DNA from: Dehalococcoidales bacterium
Lineage (GTDB): Bacteria; Chloroflexota; Dehalococcoidia; Dehalococcoidales; Fen-1064
Length of the DNA: 64,000 nucleotides
Assembly (NCBI GenBank): GCA_016783135.1
Contig: JADHXC010000003.1
Location: 1 to 64,000 of the forward strand
Direction: 5' to 3'
Below, one piece after another: positions 51,988 through 60,619 of the stretch. A model generated the notes under the pieces. The model had not been told where the DNA came from. It saw only the letters and a program-made list of their open reading frames with translations, and made no database searches. Position numbers and translations under genes: made by a program. Position 1 is the first letter of the stretch, and every line of letters begins with the position of its first letter.

Positions 51988-53730
51988 TTAGAAGAGCCCC
52001 TGTCGCTGTGCTTTACTGAGAACCTCCAGGATTTCGTAGAAACCGGTAATATGCTTCTCCTTATGTAGTGTCTCCAGTATCTTCGCCCGGCGGTCTACCT
52101 CAGCGTACATGCGCTGTTTCTTGGTAGCCGGGATGCCCATCCTGGGGGCAACCTTGTTTTCCAGGACCATGCTGGTCATCCGGCCGGTGAATTCAAAGAC
52201 GTCCGTTTCCTCATTCCAGTGGAATATCTCAACGAAGGTAAATGAATCAAACACGGGGTCATAGGCCACAATCTCATTGATGCTGGTTATACGCCGGCCC
52301 GTCTTACCATTGGGGAGTTTGACCGCGCTGGTAAAGACTATCACGTTCAGGTTGTCAATATAGCTCTTTGGCACCGAGATGGGGTTACCCGTCATACGCT
52401 GGATAAGCTTCTCCACGGAAGCAGCATGGAATGTGGCCATAACGGCGTGGCCGGTCTGCATTGCCTGGAAAGCCACATTACCTTCCGGGCCGCGAATCTC
52501 TCCTATGATAATCTCGTTGGGGCGCTGTCTCAGTGCCGCCTTGAGCAGGTCAAACATGTCTACCCCACTACCCTCTCCTACCTTTGTGGTCTGAACCACC
52601 TCTCTTATCCAGTTCTTGTGGGGCACCTGGAGCTCGGGCGTATCCTCAATACTGACCACCTTGGCCATGGGATGAATGAAGGTGGTCACAGCGTTGAGCA
52701 GCGTTGTCTTCCCGGAGGCTGTCTCTCCGGATACGAAGACATTCATCTCGTTACCAATTACAAGTGAAAGATAGGCCAGCATCTGGTAGTTCAGGCTGCT
52801 AAACTCCACCAGCTCAAAGATAGATATCGGTGTCCCGGCAAACTTACGGATGCTGAAGTTGGAGCCTCGCCTGGACACGTCCCGTCCAAACACTATGTTG
52901 ATACGGGAGCCATCAGGAAGGGTGGCATCTACAATGGGATTCCGGAAGGTAACCGGTTTCTTTATCCGTTCCGAGAGCCACAGCACGAACTGGTCAAGGT
53001 CCTCATGGGTCTTAAAGTCAACCGAGCTCTTCAGCGCCTTGAAAATTTTGTGCTCAATGAATACCTGTCCTTTACCGGAACAACTTATGTCTTCAATGAG
53101 GGGGTCAGAAGTCAGGGGGTCCAGAGCACCCAGCCCAAGCCTGTCCCGGATGAACATATACCTCAGCCCTGCCTTCTCACGCTCGGTGATTCTGACTCTG
53201 GAAACCCTGGCACCACCCTTGCGCAGAAACCCGACCTGCCCTTCAATAAAACCCATACCCGAATCGTTACCAAGCGTGGTAACAGTGTCAAGGTATTCAT
53301 ACAATTGCTCTTCCAGGTCGCCGTCCGGGTCAAGTCGTGGAAGCCTGTCCCTCAGTTCAAGGAGCTTACTGTCCACTCTGGACATCAAAGAAGTAAGGTC
53401 CATGCCAAAGTCCGGTTCTATAGTAATATAGTCATTCCTGGTATCATCCGGGTTGTGCTGGATATGAATGAATACACCTGTCCGTTGTGTGGGGTAGATG
53501 TAGTTTGGTTCCTTATCATCGCCCAGCTTCCGGGACGGCTCGGCGACATACTTGGGAACCCCCACTTCAGCAACAGGCAGCGTCTGGATGTAGTCCAGGA
53601 CATACGGATACTGCTCGGTAACCTCCTGCAACGGACCCGACAACATCCCGGAAACGCCGGCGCGAGGGGCCGCCGCTTCCCGGCTATCCGGTGTTCCCTC
53701 TTCAGCAGGGGGCAGGACTGTAGTTGTCAT
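51988..53730 (-). CDS. arlI: Archaellum ATPase ArlI, second copy
   Basis: A 580-residue secretion ATPase of the FlaI group. N-terminal domain (about 1-220) with LIEDISCSGKGQVFIEHKIF. Core: RINIVFGRDVSRRGSNFSIR; Walker A GETASGKT (335-342); Asp box FIHPMAKVVSIEDTPELQ; Walker B IIIGEIRGPEG; His box MQTGHAVMATFHA. It powers filament assembly and rotation with ArlJ. It directly precedes arlJ (2 bp) and follows another complete arlI (53760-55505). The two share most motifs word for word but differ at the N-termini, so they are old paralogues, both apparently active. Confidence 0.9.
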   Translation of the reverse strand: MTTTVLPPAEEGTPDSREAAAPRAGVSGMLSGPLQEVTEQYPYVLDYIQTLPVAEVGVPKYVAEPSRKLGDDKEPNYIYPTQRTGVFIHIQHNPDDTRNDYITIEPDFGMDLTSLMSRVDSKLLELRDRLPRLDPDGDLEEQLYEYLDTVTTLGNDSGMGFIEGQVGFLRKGGARVSRVRITEREKAGLRYMFIRDRLGLGALDPLTSDPLIEDISCSGKGQVFIEHKIFKALKSSVDFKTHEDLDQFVLWLSERIKKPVTFRNPIVDATLPDGSRINIVFGRDVSRRGSNFSIRKFAGTPISIFELVEFSSLNYQMLAYLSLVIGNEMNVFVSGETASGKTTLLNAVTTFIHPMAKVVSIEDTPELQVPHKNWIREVVQTTKVGEGSGVDMFDLLKAALRQRPNEIIIGEIRGPEGNVAFQAMQTGHAVMATFHAASVEKLIQRMTGNPISVPKSYIDNLNVIVFTSAVKLPNGKTGRRITSINEIVAYDPVFDSFTFVEIFHWNEETDVFEFTGRMTSMVLENKVAPRMGIPATKKQRMYAEVDRRAKILETLHKEKHITGFYEILEVLSKAQRQGLF

Positions 53731-53759
53731 TGAGCCTATCTCCTCCCGACGCCCTATGG

Positions 53760-55505
53760 CTAGAGCAGACCATCCTGCTGGGCCTGGCCCAGCACCCGCA
53801 GGACCTCATAGAAATCGGTAATGCCTCGCTCCTTGTGCAGCTTGGCGAATATTCGGGCCCGCTTGTCTATTTCAGCGTATATCCTCCGCTTTGCACGACT
53901 TGGTATGCCCAGCATGGTAGCAATCTTGTGCTCCATGACGTGGCTATTCATGTAACCAGTGAACTCAAAGGTATCCGTAGTCTCATCCAGCTTGAAGGCC
54001 TCGACGATATCAAAAGACTGCGTGGGAGGGTCGAAGCCTACTATCTCATCTATCTCGGTGACACGCCGGACTGTGCCACCGTTGGGGAGCTTGATGGAGC
54101 GCATGAGAATGGCCACGTTAAGGTTATCCATATATGACTTCGGTACCAGAATCGGGGCGGCGGTCATGCGCTGAATCAGCTTCTCCATGGTAGAGGCATG
54201 GAAGGTGGACATAACGGCGTGCCCGGTCTGCATTGCCTGGAAGGCAACGTTGCCCTCCGGCCCACGAATCTCCCCCACGATAATCTCATTGGGGCGCTGC
54301 CGCAGTGCCGCCTTGAGCAGGTCGAATGTGGTCACCGCGCCGGTGCTGTCTTCCAGTTTGTCCGATTGTATCACTTCCCTTATCCAGTTCTCGTGGGGTA
54401 CCTGGAGCTCCGGGGTATCCTCGATAGTGACTATCTTGGCTTTGGGAGGAATGAAGGTGGTCAGTGCGTTGAGCATACTTGTCTTCCCGGAAGCCGATTC
54501 ACCGGCAATGAAAAGGTTCATGCCATTCGGGATTACCAGTGACAGGTAGCCGAGCATCTGGTAGTTGAGGGTGCCGAAGTCCACCAGATCGAAGATGGAT
54601 ATTGGTACTGCGCTGAACTTGCGGATGCTGAAGTTGGAGCCCCTCTTGGAGACATCTCGACCGTAGACGATGTTGATACGGGCCCCCACGGGAAGCGTGG
54701 CGTCGGCAATGGGTGACCTGTAGGTTACCGGTTTTCCTATCTGCTCGGCCAACCTCAGGACAAACACATCCAGGTCATCCAGTGAAGAAAATGATATTGG
54801 ACTCTTACAACCCTTGAATATCTTGTGCTCGATAAAGAGATGCCCCACACCGGAGCAGCCGATGTCCTCAATGTATGAGTCGGACACAAGAGGCTCGATA
54901 TCACCCAGACCGAGTTTATCCCGGATGAACAGATACTTGATACCCTCGAGCTCACGCTCGGTAAGCCTGACCTTGGTCAGCTTGGGCTCACCCTTGCGAA
55001 GCAAGCCTGTTCGCCTACCAGTACTGGTGGGCTCTTCCGACTGGCTGCCGAGGGCCGTCATCTGTTCAACGTAGTTGGTCAGCTGCTGCTTCTTATCTCC
55101 ATCGGCATCGAAGTTGGGAAGCCGGTCACCAAACTGAATGCAACGACTTTCCACCTGGGACATTATATTGCCAAGGTCCATGGTGAGAGTCGGCTCAACG
55201 ATAATGTAGTGATTACGGGTGTCCTTATCGTCAGTCATCACGTGGGCGAAAATACCGTCGCCTAGCGGATAAATGATGTTCGGCTCCTTGATATCTTCCA
55301 TCTTTTTGGTAAGCCTGGGGTAGTAACGGGGAACACCCACCTCCTCGATTGGCAGCCAGTGCAGGTATTCGAAGAGATGAGGATACTCTTCCGCAACCTC
55401 CTGTAACGGGGGCGCGAAAGTCTGGAAGAACTCGCAGTTATGAAAGCCTTTCCCGTGGTCGTCTACTTTATTCTCCCTGGTGAAAGGGAGGACTATCTCC
55501 GCCAT
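53760..55505 (-). CDS. arlI: Archaellum ATPase ArlI, first copy
   Basis: A 581-residue paralogue of the next gene. Key motifs: YIEDIGCSGVGHLFIEHKIF; RINIVYGRDVSKRGSNFSIR; Walker A GESASGKT; FIPPKAKIVTIEDTPELQ; Walker B IIVGEIRGPEG; MQTGHAVMSTFHA. The N-terminus opens LPFTRENKVDDHGKGF and lacks the AT-rich linker of copy two. It lies 58 bp after arlH and 29 bp before copy two. Archaea normally have one ArlI; two may form a hetero-hexamer or split assembly and rotation duties (inference). Confidence 0.9.
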   Translation of the reverse strand: MAEIVLPFTRENKVDDHGKGFHNCEFFQTFAPPLQEVAEEYPHLFEYLHWLPIEEVGVPRYYPRLTKKMEDIKEPNIIYPLGDGIFAHVMTDDKDTRNHYIIVEPTLTMDLGNIMSQVESRCIQFGDRLPNFDADGDKKQQLTNYVEQMTALGSQSEEPTSTGRRTGLLRKGEPKLTKVRLTERELEGIKYLFIRDKLGLGDIEPLVSDSYIEDIGCSGVGHLFIEHKIFKGCKSPISFSSLDDLDVFVLRLAEQIGKPVTYRSPIADATLPVGARINIVYGRDVSKRGSNFSIRKFSAVPISIFDLVDFGTLNYQMLGYLSLVIPNGMNLFIAGESASGKTSMLNALTTFIPPKAKIVTIEDTPELQVPHENWIREVIQSDKLEDSTGAVTTFDLLKAALRQRPNEIIVGEIRGPEGNVAFQAMQTGHAVMSTFHASTMEKLIQRMTAAPILVPKSYMDNLNVAILMRSIKLPNGGTVRRVTEIDEIVGFDPPTQSFDIVEAFKLDETTDTFEFTGYMNSHVMEHKIATMLGIPSRAKRRIYAEIDKRARIFAKLHKERGITDFYEVLRVLGQAQQDGLL

Positions 55506-55563
55506 GGAATGAATCCCCAGTCCGCCTGCATTGACCAGCAGGCAGTGTTAGACCTTCGCGCTA

Positions 55564-56295
55564 CTAGACCTTTGCTCTGGAGAGAGGCATAATCTTCATA
55601 CCTATCTCCGGTTCTACGTCAAAACTCAGTATGTTTCCCGTGGTCTGGGTGGCCCCCCTGACCTTGGCCACCTCAAGGGTCTTGACCAGCCTGTCACCCA
55701 CCCTCTCGATGGCCAGCTTGAAGTGGGCATCGCATACGGAACGGATACGTACCAGTAAGTCCTGCTCGAAGGCATAGGTATGAGCAACGTTGATTATCGT
55801 TTTACCCCGGTCACAGAGGGTCTTACAACGCTCGAAATAGGCCAGACACTCCCCACCGGTGGCGCCAGCCGCTATCTGAGTGATGGAATCCATGATGGGC
55901 AGGTCAAAATCCTGAAGGTCCTCGATAGTGTTCAGAATGGACTGTAGAGCGACGGCGGCATTGGACCTCACCAGTGAAGGCCTCATGGTATAGATTTTTA
56001 TCCGGCCAAGCAGCAGATAGTCCGTTATACTCAGACCGAGGCTGTCCATCTGGGTGACCAGGCTCTTCACCGTGTTCTCCGTGGTGAAGAGGACTACTTT
56101 GAAATCGTCCTTCAGGGAGCCCCATATCATCTGCTGGCAGAGCACCGATTTCCCCGCATCGGACTGACCCTCCACCAGGGTGAGGGAGCCAATCGGGATA
56201 CCGCCACCCAGCTTTTTATCAATCTCACCGTGGCCGGTGGAGATGACGTCCTTCTTTGCTTCTTCCTGTACTTCGTCCAGTTCAACCTCTGGCAT
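55564..56295 (-). CDS. arlH: Archaellum regulatory ATPase ArlH (FlaH)
   Basis: A 243-residue RecA/KaiC-like protein. Walker A is GQSDAGKS (43-50) after GGGIPIGSLTLVE. The Walker B-like strand is DFDLPIMDSITQIA. The ending SRAKV and SFDVEPEIGMKIMPLSRA is typical of FlaH. ArlH binds ATP, does not hydrolyse it appreciably, and docks on ArlI. Order arlH-arlI-arlJ is the conserved core of archaellum operons. Confidence 0.9.
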   Translation of the reverse strand: MPEVELDEVQEEAKKDVISTGHGEIDKKLGGGIPIGSLTLVEGQSDAGKSVLCQQMIWGSLKDDFKVVLFTTENTVKSLVTQMDSLGLSITDYLLLGRIKIYTMRPSLVRSNAAVALQSILNTIEDLQDFDLPIMDSITQIAAGATGGECLAYFERCKTLCDRGKTIINVAHTYAFEQDLLVRIRSVCDAHFKLAIERVGDRLVKTLEVAKVRGATQTTGNILSFDVEPEIGMKIMPLSRAKV

Positions 56296-56313
56296 GGCTA
56301 CCTCCCGATATGC

Positions 56314-57921
56314 CTAGTATCTCGTTACCAGGCACTGCGCTGTGACACCATTGGGCGTGGATATCGTTATCCTTGCGGTCGTCCCGCACTCTGTGCCCGG
56401 GTTCAGGACGATGACCAGCTTCATCTTCTCCTCAGGGTTGAGTATGCCCGGGTCGTAGACCTCGGCGTTCCCGTTAGGCAGGTAGATACCAGCCACCATC
56501 CACTGGTTATCGCCGGGGGGGGTGTCCGTCGTGTATTCCAGATAGGTTGCATAGTCGGTACCACTATTCTGGTACTCGACAATAACATCCCACCTGGCGA
56601 ACTCGGCCAGGTCTGTCTGGCCCTCGTTGGTTACCGCCAGATGGAAGTTGCCGTAGAGCTGGATTATATGTGGTGTATCGCCACCGGACGTATCGTACTC
56701 CAGGGAGTCCACGACCGTACCCGTAATCCGGCCACTGTCGGCAATCTCAACCGTCCTCACTTCGCCGTCGTCGCCGCCATTAAGGTAGGCTATGGCATAC
56801 ACAGTATCAGAGACTGCCACGATGCTGGGGTTGAATGTGTTCCCGGTGTCAAACTCCAGGCTGTCTATCACCGTATCCGTTATCTGGCCATCGGTGGCTA
56901 TCTCAACAGTCTTCAGGTAACCGTCATCACCACTACCGCGGTAGGCTATGGCATATAGGTTGCCCGAGGCATGGACCATGCTGGGTGTTCTGCCTCTGTC
57001 AGTGTCAAACTCAAGATTGTCTATAACCGTGTCCGTAATCTGGCCATCAGTGGCTATCTCAACCGTCTTCAAGCGACCGTCATCGTCACCATCAGCGTAG
57101 GCTATGGCGTATATGTCACCTGAGACATGGATTATGCTGGGCTCCAGCCAGCAGTCGCCGGTGTCGAACACAAGGGTGTCGATAACCGTCTCCGTAATCT
57201 GGCCATCAGTGGCTATCTCAACCGTCTTCAAGAAACCGTTCCATCCATCACCACCGTAGGCTATGGCATATATGTCACCTGAGACATGGATTATCATGGG
57301 CTCCCAGCTGTTGAGGGTGTCGAACTCCAGGCTGTCTATAACCGTGTCCGTAATCTGGCCATCAGTGGCTATCTCAACCGTCTTCAAGAAACCGTCATCG
57401 CCATCACCAGTGTAGGCTATGGCATATATGCCACCTGAGACATGGACTATGCTGGGCTGGTAGCCACGAGACGTGTCAAACTCCAGGCTGTCTATCGCCG
57501 CATCCGTGATCTGGCCAGCGGCGGTGATCTCAACCGTCCTCACTTCGCCGTTTTCACCGGAGTCACGATACGCTATGGCATACACATTGTCGGACACATG
57601 GATGATGCTGGACTCGTAGCTGTTGTCGCCGTCGAACTCCAGGCTGTCCGTCACTGCTCCCGCGATTTCACCCCCCGTGGTGATGCCGAGTGTCGCTACG
57701 AAACCATCTTCGCCGCCCCCCTGATAGGCTATGGCACACACGATGTCAGACGCCCACGACGACGCGTCAATTTCGGTCAACCTTATTTCGCTGGCCTGCT
57801 GCTCCATCTCCCTCAGCGAGTCAGCCACCGAGGTCGCTGCATCAAAGGCGTTAAACGTTAGCGTCACCACGCCCACAATGAGCATGGCGATACATATCAG
57901 GGAGACAAGCGCTGTTTCCAT
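56314..57921 (-). CDS. ArlF/ArlG-like protein with seven tandem repeats (propeller-like)
   Basis: A 535-residue protein. The N-terminus (METALVSLICIAMLIVGVVT then FNAFDAATSVADSL) is a membrane helix with archaellin-like spacing. Residues about 59-423 are seven repeats of about 52 residues with consensus YAIAY.G.GDDG.LKTVEI, A.DGQITDTVIDSLEFDT and PSIVHVSG, predicted to fold as a seven-bladed beta propeller. The C-terminus (about 424-535) is a beta-sandwich-like domain (FHLAVTNEGQTDLAEFARWD; LVIVLNPGTECGTTARITIS). The position between arlCDE-like and arlH matches arlF/arlG, which form the stator in the S-layer. The repeat domain is not part of archaeal ArlF/G. It starts 3 bp after the previous gene. 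Confidence 0.68.
   Translation of the reverse strand: METALVSLICIAMLIVGVVTLTFNAFDAATSVADSLREMEQQASEIRLTEIDASSWASDIVCAIAYQGGGEDGFVATLGITTGGEIAGAVTDSLEFDGDNSYESSIIHVSDNVYAIAYRDSGENGEVRTVEITAAGQITDAAIDSLEFDTSRGYQPSIVHVSGGIYAIAYTGDGDDGFLKTVEIATDGQITDTVIDSLEFDTLNSWEPMIIHVSGDIYAIAYGGDGWNGFLKTVEIATDGQITETVIDTLVFDTGDCWLEPSIIHVSGDIYAIAYADGDDDGRLKTVEIATDGQITDTVIDNLEFDTDRGRTPSMVHASGNLYAIAYRGSGDDGYLKTVEIATDGQITDTVIDSLEFDTGNTFNPSIVAVSDTVYAIAYLNGGDDGEVRTVEIADSGRITGTVVDSLEYDTSGGDTPHIIQLYGNFHLAVTNEGQTDLAEFARWDVIVEYQNSGTDYATYLEYTTDTPPGDNQWMVAGIYLPNGNAEVYDPGILNPEEKMKLVIVLNPGTECGTTARITISTPNGVTAQCLVTRY
56653..57747 (-). repeat. Seven about 156-bp coding tandem repeats
   Basis: Within the ArlF/G-like gene. Each encodes a repeat of about 52 residues. 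The middle five are most alike at DNA level (shared segments such as GGCTATGGCATATATGTCAC and TCTGGCCATCAGTGGCTATC on the plus strand), implying recent duplication or gene conversion. Confidence 0.8.
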
Positions 57922-57923
57922 CT

Positions 57924-58391
57924 CTAGTCCACACTGAAGGTTGTTTCGTCAAAGATACCGTTAGGGACCACTATCTTGAATATATGAGTGCCCGTGGCGG
58001 GGGCGGACGCCAGGTGAATTGTTACCCTGACGGTAACCGTCGGCTTCCACTGGGTGTAGCTGCCCTCGAACTGGTAGTCCCAGTAGGGGGGGGTATCGCC
58101 ACCGTAGGTCACATGGTAGAAGTCGCCCTCGGGCCCGAAGAAGATGTCGCTCCGCTCGACACTATTGATATCTACTGTACCAATGTTCTTTATCCAGGCA
58201 TCCACCCCCGTGGAGTTGTCCGCTACCTGAATGATGTCAATACGACACTCAATACGGTCGCTTACCTTGCTGGTGGCGCTGGTCACCGCCCCGCTGCTTT
58301 CAATGATTGCGGGGTAGAAACCGTTGAATACCGCGAGAGAAGCTACCACCCCGCCTATCATCAGCAGGATGGTAACAATGACTTTATCCAC
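57924..58391 (-). CDS. ArlF/ArlG-like stator pseudo-archaellin
   Basis: A 155-residue protein: N-terminal membrane helix (VIVTILLMIGGVVASLAVFN) followed by an all-beta domain (RIECRIDIIQVADNSTGVDA; VRVTIHLASAP...FKIVVPNG). A hydrophobic helix plus small beta-sandwich is the plan of archaeal ArlF and ArlG. Which of the two it is cannot be decided by eye. It overlaps the ArlCDE-like gene by 8 bp and is followed after 2 bp by the repeat-bearing ArlF/G-like gene. Confidence 0.68.
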   Translation of the reverse strand: MDKVIVTILLMIGGVVASLAVFNGFYPAIIESSGAVTSATSKVSDRIECRIDIIQVADNSTGVDAWIKNIGTVDINSVERSDIFFGPEGDFYHVTYGGDTPPYWDYQFEGSYTQWKPTVTVRVTIHLASAPATGTHIFKIVVPNGIFDETTFSVD

Positions 58392-59205
58392 TATCGTTTC
58401 CCTGGCACAGAATAGAGAGCAGGGCTATCTCGAACTTGGTGGCCTTTCCGAGAATGCTGTCAAGCTCCTTGAGCGAGGTCAGATAGTCCCGGGTTGTTAC
58501 CTTACCCTCATACTCGCCAGGGGTGGCATAAATGAACCTGGTCAGGACATCCTTGAGCTCCAGGTCGAGAAATCCAACCATCTCGGAGATATCAAGGATT
58601 GACTGCGCCCTCTTGCTTCCCAGCCGTTTCACTACGTCCGCCACCCAGTCAGCCAGGCTGGATATTGTAGCCAGGTCTATCTGTCCTTTGGTACCGCCAT
58701 TTCCTCCAGACTCAAAATTCATCTCAAATTCTTTTACTGGTCGCCATGCCCTCATCACCTCCTCATGGGCTGTTTCATCAGTGGCGACAACGACCGGTCC
58801 GGAGACCGGCTCAGATTCAGTAGTCATCTCAGGTTCGGACTTCGGTCCAGGCTCTGGAAGCGGCTGTTGCTCGGTGGTTAGTTCTGGCTTATAGAGAGGT
58901 TCCTGCGTATGCGAAGACGACGCTTCCCGGGCTGGTTCTGGCGTGTGGGTCGGTTCGTCTGCGACTGAAGGTTTGTTGCTTGTATGGTTTTCCGGTCCGG
59001 CCTTATGTGACCCGTTACCCGTGGGCTGAGACTGCGGTGGGTTGCTGATAACAATGTGCTGCTCGGGAAACGGTGGCAGTTCCCGGCTGACAGGGTTCTC
59101 GAAGTTCAGGTAACTCTCCCTGAGGTCGAGCAGGACCGCCTGGACCTCGTTCTTCAGTATCTTGATTTCGTCCTCTAGCTGAGTTACCTTATCATTCAGC
59201 TCCAC
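58384..59205 (-). CDS. ArlC/D/E-like cytosolic archaellum protein
   Basis: A 273-residue soluble protein. N-terminal coiled coil (1-40, VTQLEDEIKILKNEVQAVLL), a long Pro/Glu/Thr-rich linker (about 50-150), and a helical C-terminal domain (about 175-273) with LADWVADVVKRLGSKRAQSI, LDISEMVGFLDLELKDVLTR. It fits the FlaD/FlaE domain: Trp near the start, then a GW/GFL-type turn and paired helices. In archaea ArlC/D/E form the cytoplasmic switch contacted by CheF and CheY. A single fused gene stands here for the three. It overlaps the next gene by 8 bp. Confidence 0.72.
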   Translation of the reverse strand: MELNDKVTQLEDEIKILKNEVQAVLLDLRESYLNFENPVSRELPPFPEQHIVISNPPQSQPTGNGSHKAGPENHTSNKPSVADEPTHTPEPAREASSSHTQEPLYKPELTTEQQPLPEPGPKSEPEMTTESEPVSGPVVVATDETAHEEVMRAWRPVKEFEMNFESGGNGGTKGQIDLATISSLADWVADVVKRLGSKRAQSILDISEMVGFLDLELKDVLTRFIYATPGEYEGKVTTRDYLTSLKELDSILGKATKFEIALLSILCQGNDSG

Positions 59206-59323
59206 TTGCCTACCTCCATTATCCGAGTCTCAGTGCCCCCGGGACCTCCCCGGAGACACTGAGACCTGGGTGTGCATCTCTTCCGCAGCCCCCGACTTAC
59301 TTTCTCACTGTTGCTGAACGAAC

Positions 59324-59899
59324 CTACTGCAGGTCTATCACCTTCCCTAGGTAGGCAGGTAGAGTCCTCTGAATGGTGAGAGTGGCGCCGGTGGGCGGGA
59401 TGACCTGAAGCGTAAATCCTTCGTAGATCTCCCGGGTGGCTGTGGCCGGAATCGTGACAGTCACTACGTGCTGCTCGTCGAACTCCATCATATTGGCCGA
59501 GCCGCGCTCCGTGCTGCCCCCGCTGATGGCGCTGGACCAGGTCACATTTTCCGAATGCACCTCATCGTCGAAGTAATTAATGACGATGGAATCCATATCC
59601 ACTTTCTCGTCCTGCATTGTTAGACCGACGCTGAAGATGACCTGCTCGAGTTCACTCTGGTTGGGGCTCAGGCCGAGTACGGAACCCTGGATCTCCATTG
59701 TGGCCTGGGCTGACTCTAGGCCCTGGTAGACTGTCGCCTTGCCCCGCTCTGCCGAGAAGATACCGGCGGAGAGGACACTGTACGCCAGTACTGAGGCCAC
59801 CGTGACGAAGGCAATCAGGATGATGGCTGTCTCCAGCCCGGTCATACCTCTCTGACCACGGTACAGGTTCGTTAGCGACCTGAAAATCCTGTTCAACAT
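59324..59899 (-). CDS. arlB: Archaellin (archaeal-type flagellin), second copy
   Basis: A 191-residue archaellin. Class III signal: basic leader ending GQRG, cleavage after G18, then MTGLETAIILIAFVTVASVL with Glu at +5, and FSAERGKATVYQGLES. The rest is the beta-sandwich outer domain (ISGGSTERGSAN; FTLQVIPPTGATLTIQRTLP). About two thirds identical by eye to the gene at 59922-60497. It lies 22 bp downstream of that gene. It would be the minor or alternating filament subunit. The ArlK/PibD peptidase needed for cleavage is not in the window. Confidence 0.92.
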   Translation of the reverse strand: MLNRIFRSLTNLYRGQRGMTGLETAIILIAFVTVASVLAYSVLSAGIFSAERGKATVYQGLESAQATMEIQGSVLGLSPNQSELEQVIFSVGLTMQDEKVDMDSIVINYFDDEVHSENVTWSSAISGGSTERGSANMMEFDEQHVVTVTIPATATREIYEGFTLQVIPPTGATLTIQRTLPAYLGKVIDLQ

Positions 59900-59921
59900 C
59901 TCTCTCCATCCCTTCCGGGAC

Positions 59922-60497
59922 CTACCGCAGGTCCATTACTTTGTCGAGGTAAGCCGGCAGGCTCCTCTCAATGGTGACAGTGGCGCCGGTGGGCGGGATA
60001 ACCTGGAGAGTGAACTCTTCGTAGGCCTCTCGGGTTGCCGTGGCCGGTATCGTCACCGTGAACACGAACTGCTCGTCGCCCTCAATTATGACGGTCGAGC
60101 CACGCTCGGTGCTGCCCCCACTGATGACGGCTGTGAAGGTCACGTTCTCGGAGTGAATTTCCTCGTCGAAGTAGTTGATTACGATGGCTCCCGTGTCGAC
60201 CTTCGTGTCCGGAACTGAAACGGCAGCGGTGAACTGCACCGTCTCCAGCTCACTCTGGTTCGGGCTCAGGCCCAGTACGGAGCCAACGAGTTCCATCGTG
60301 GATTCCGCTGATTCAAGACCCGAGTAGACTGTCGCCTTACCTCTTTCCGCCGAGAAGATACCAGCTGACAGGACGCTGTAGGCGAGGACTGATGCAACCG
60401 TTACGAAGGCAATCAGGACGATGGCTGTTTCCAGTCCCGTCATGCCCCGCTGACGCCGGTGCATGCTCTTTAGAGCTTTGGTTAATTTGTGGTACAT
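59922..60497 (-). CDS. arlB: Archaellin (archaeal-type flagellin), first copy
   Basis: A 191-residue archaellin: leader MYHKLTKALKSMHRRQRG (cleavage after G18), then MTGLETAIVLIAFVTVASVL, AYSVLSAGIFSAERGKATVY. This is the G|xTGLETAIVLIAFV signature of archaeal flagellins and is unlike type IV pilins, which have F at +1 and a TLIE motif. The outer domain ends in ERSLPAYLDKVMDLR. First gene of the operon; AAAAGGAGTAGGAA precedes the ATG. Two N-glycosylation-type sequons (SENVT, PNQS) are present, fitting nearby glycosyltransferases. Confidence 0.93.
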   Translation of the reverse strand: MYHKLTKALKSMHRRQRGMTGLETAIVLIAFVTVASVLAYSVLSAGIFSAERGKATVYSGLESAESTMELVGSVLGLSPNQSELETVQFTAAVSVPDTKVDTGAIVINYFDEEIHSENVTFTAVISGGSTERGSTVIIEGDEQFVFTVTIPATATREAYEEFTLQVIPPTGATVTIERSLPAYLDKVMDLR

Positions 60498-60619
60498 TTC
60501 CTACTCCTTTTTACTACTAATGGATAACCTCTTATGGAATCATGTCCAATAACAGCCTTGACTATCACATCCTTCTGTACCTCCTTCACTAACCTCATCT
60601 GCACGTGGCACCCTCTGGC

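Noticed and set aside
49622..60497. Reading the locus as a Tad or type IV pilus system
   Set aside because: The filament subunits have the archaellin TGLETAI signature, ArlH is present, and the ATPases have FlaI-type motifs; there is no prepilin F(+1)/E(+5) TLIE pattern, no PilQ/CpaC secretin and no TadA/TadG.
49622..60497. Archaeal origin of the whole contig
   Set aside because: RpoN, sigma-70 and sigma-54 promoters, bacterial SECIS and many bacterial-type regulators lie on the same sequence.
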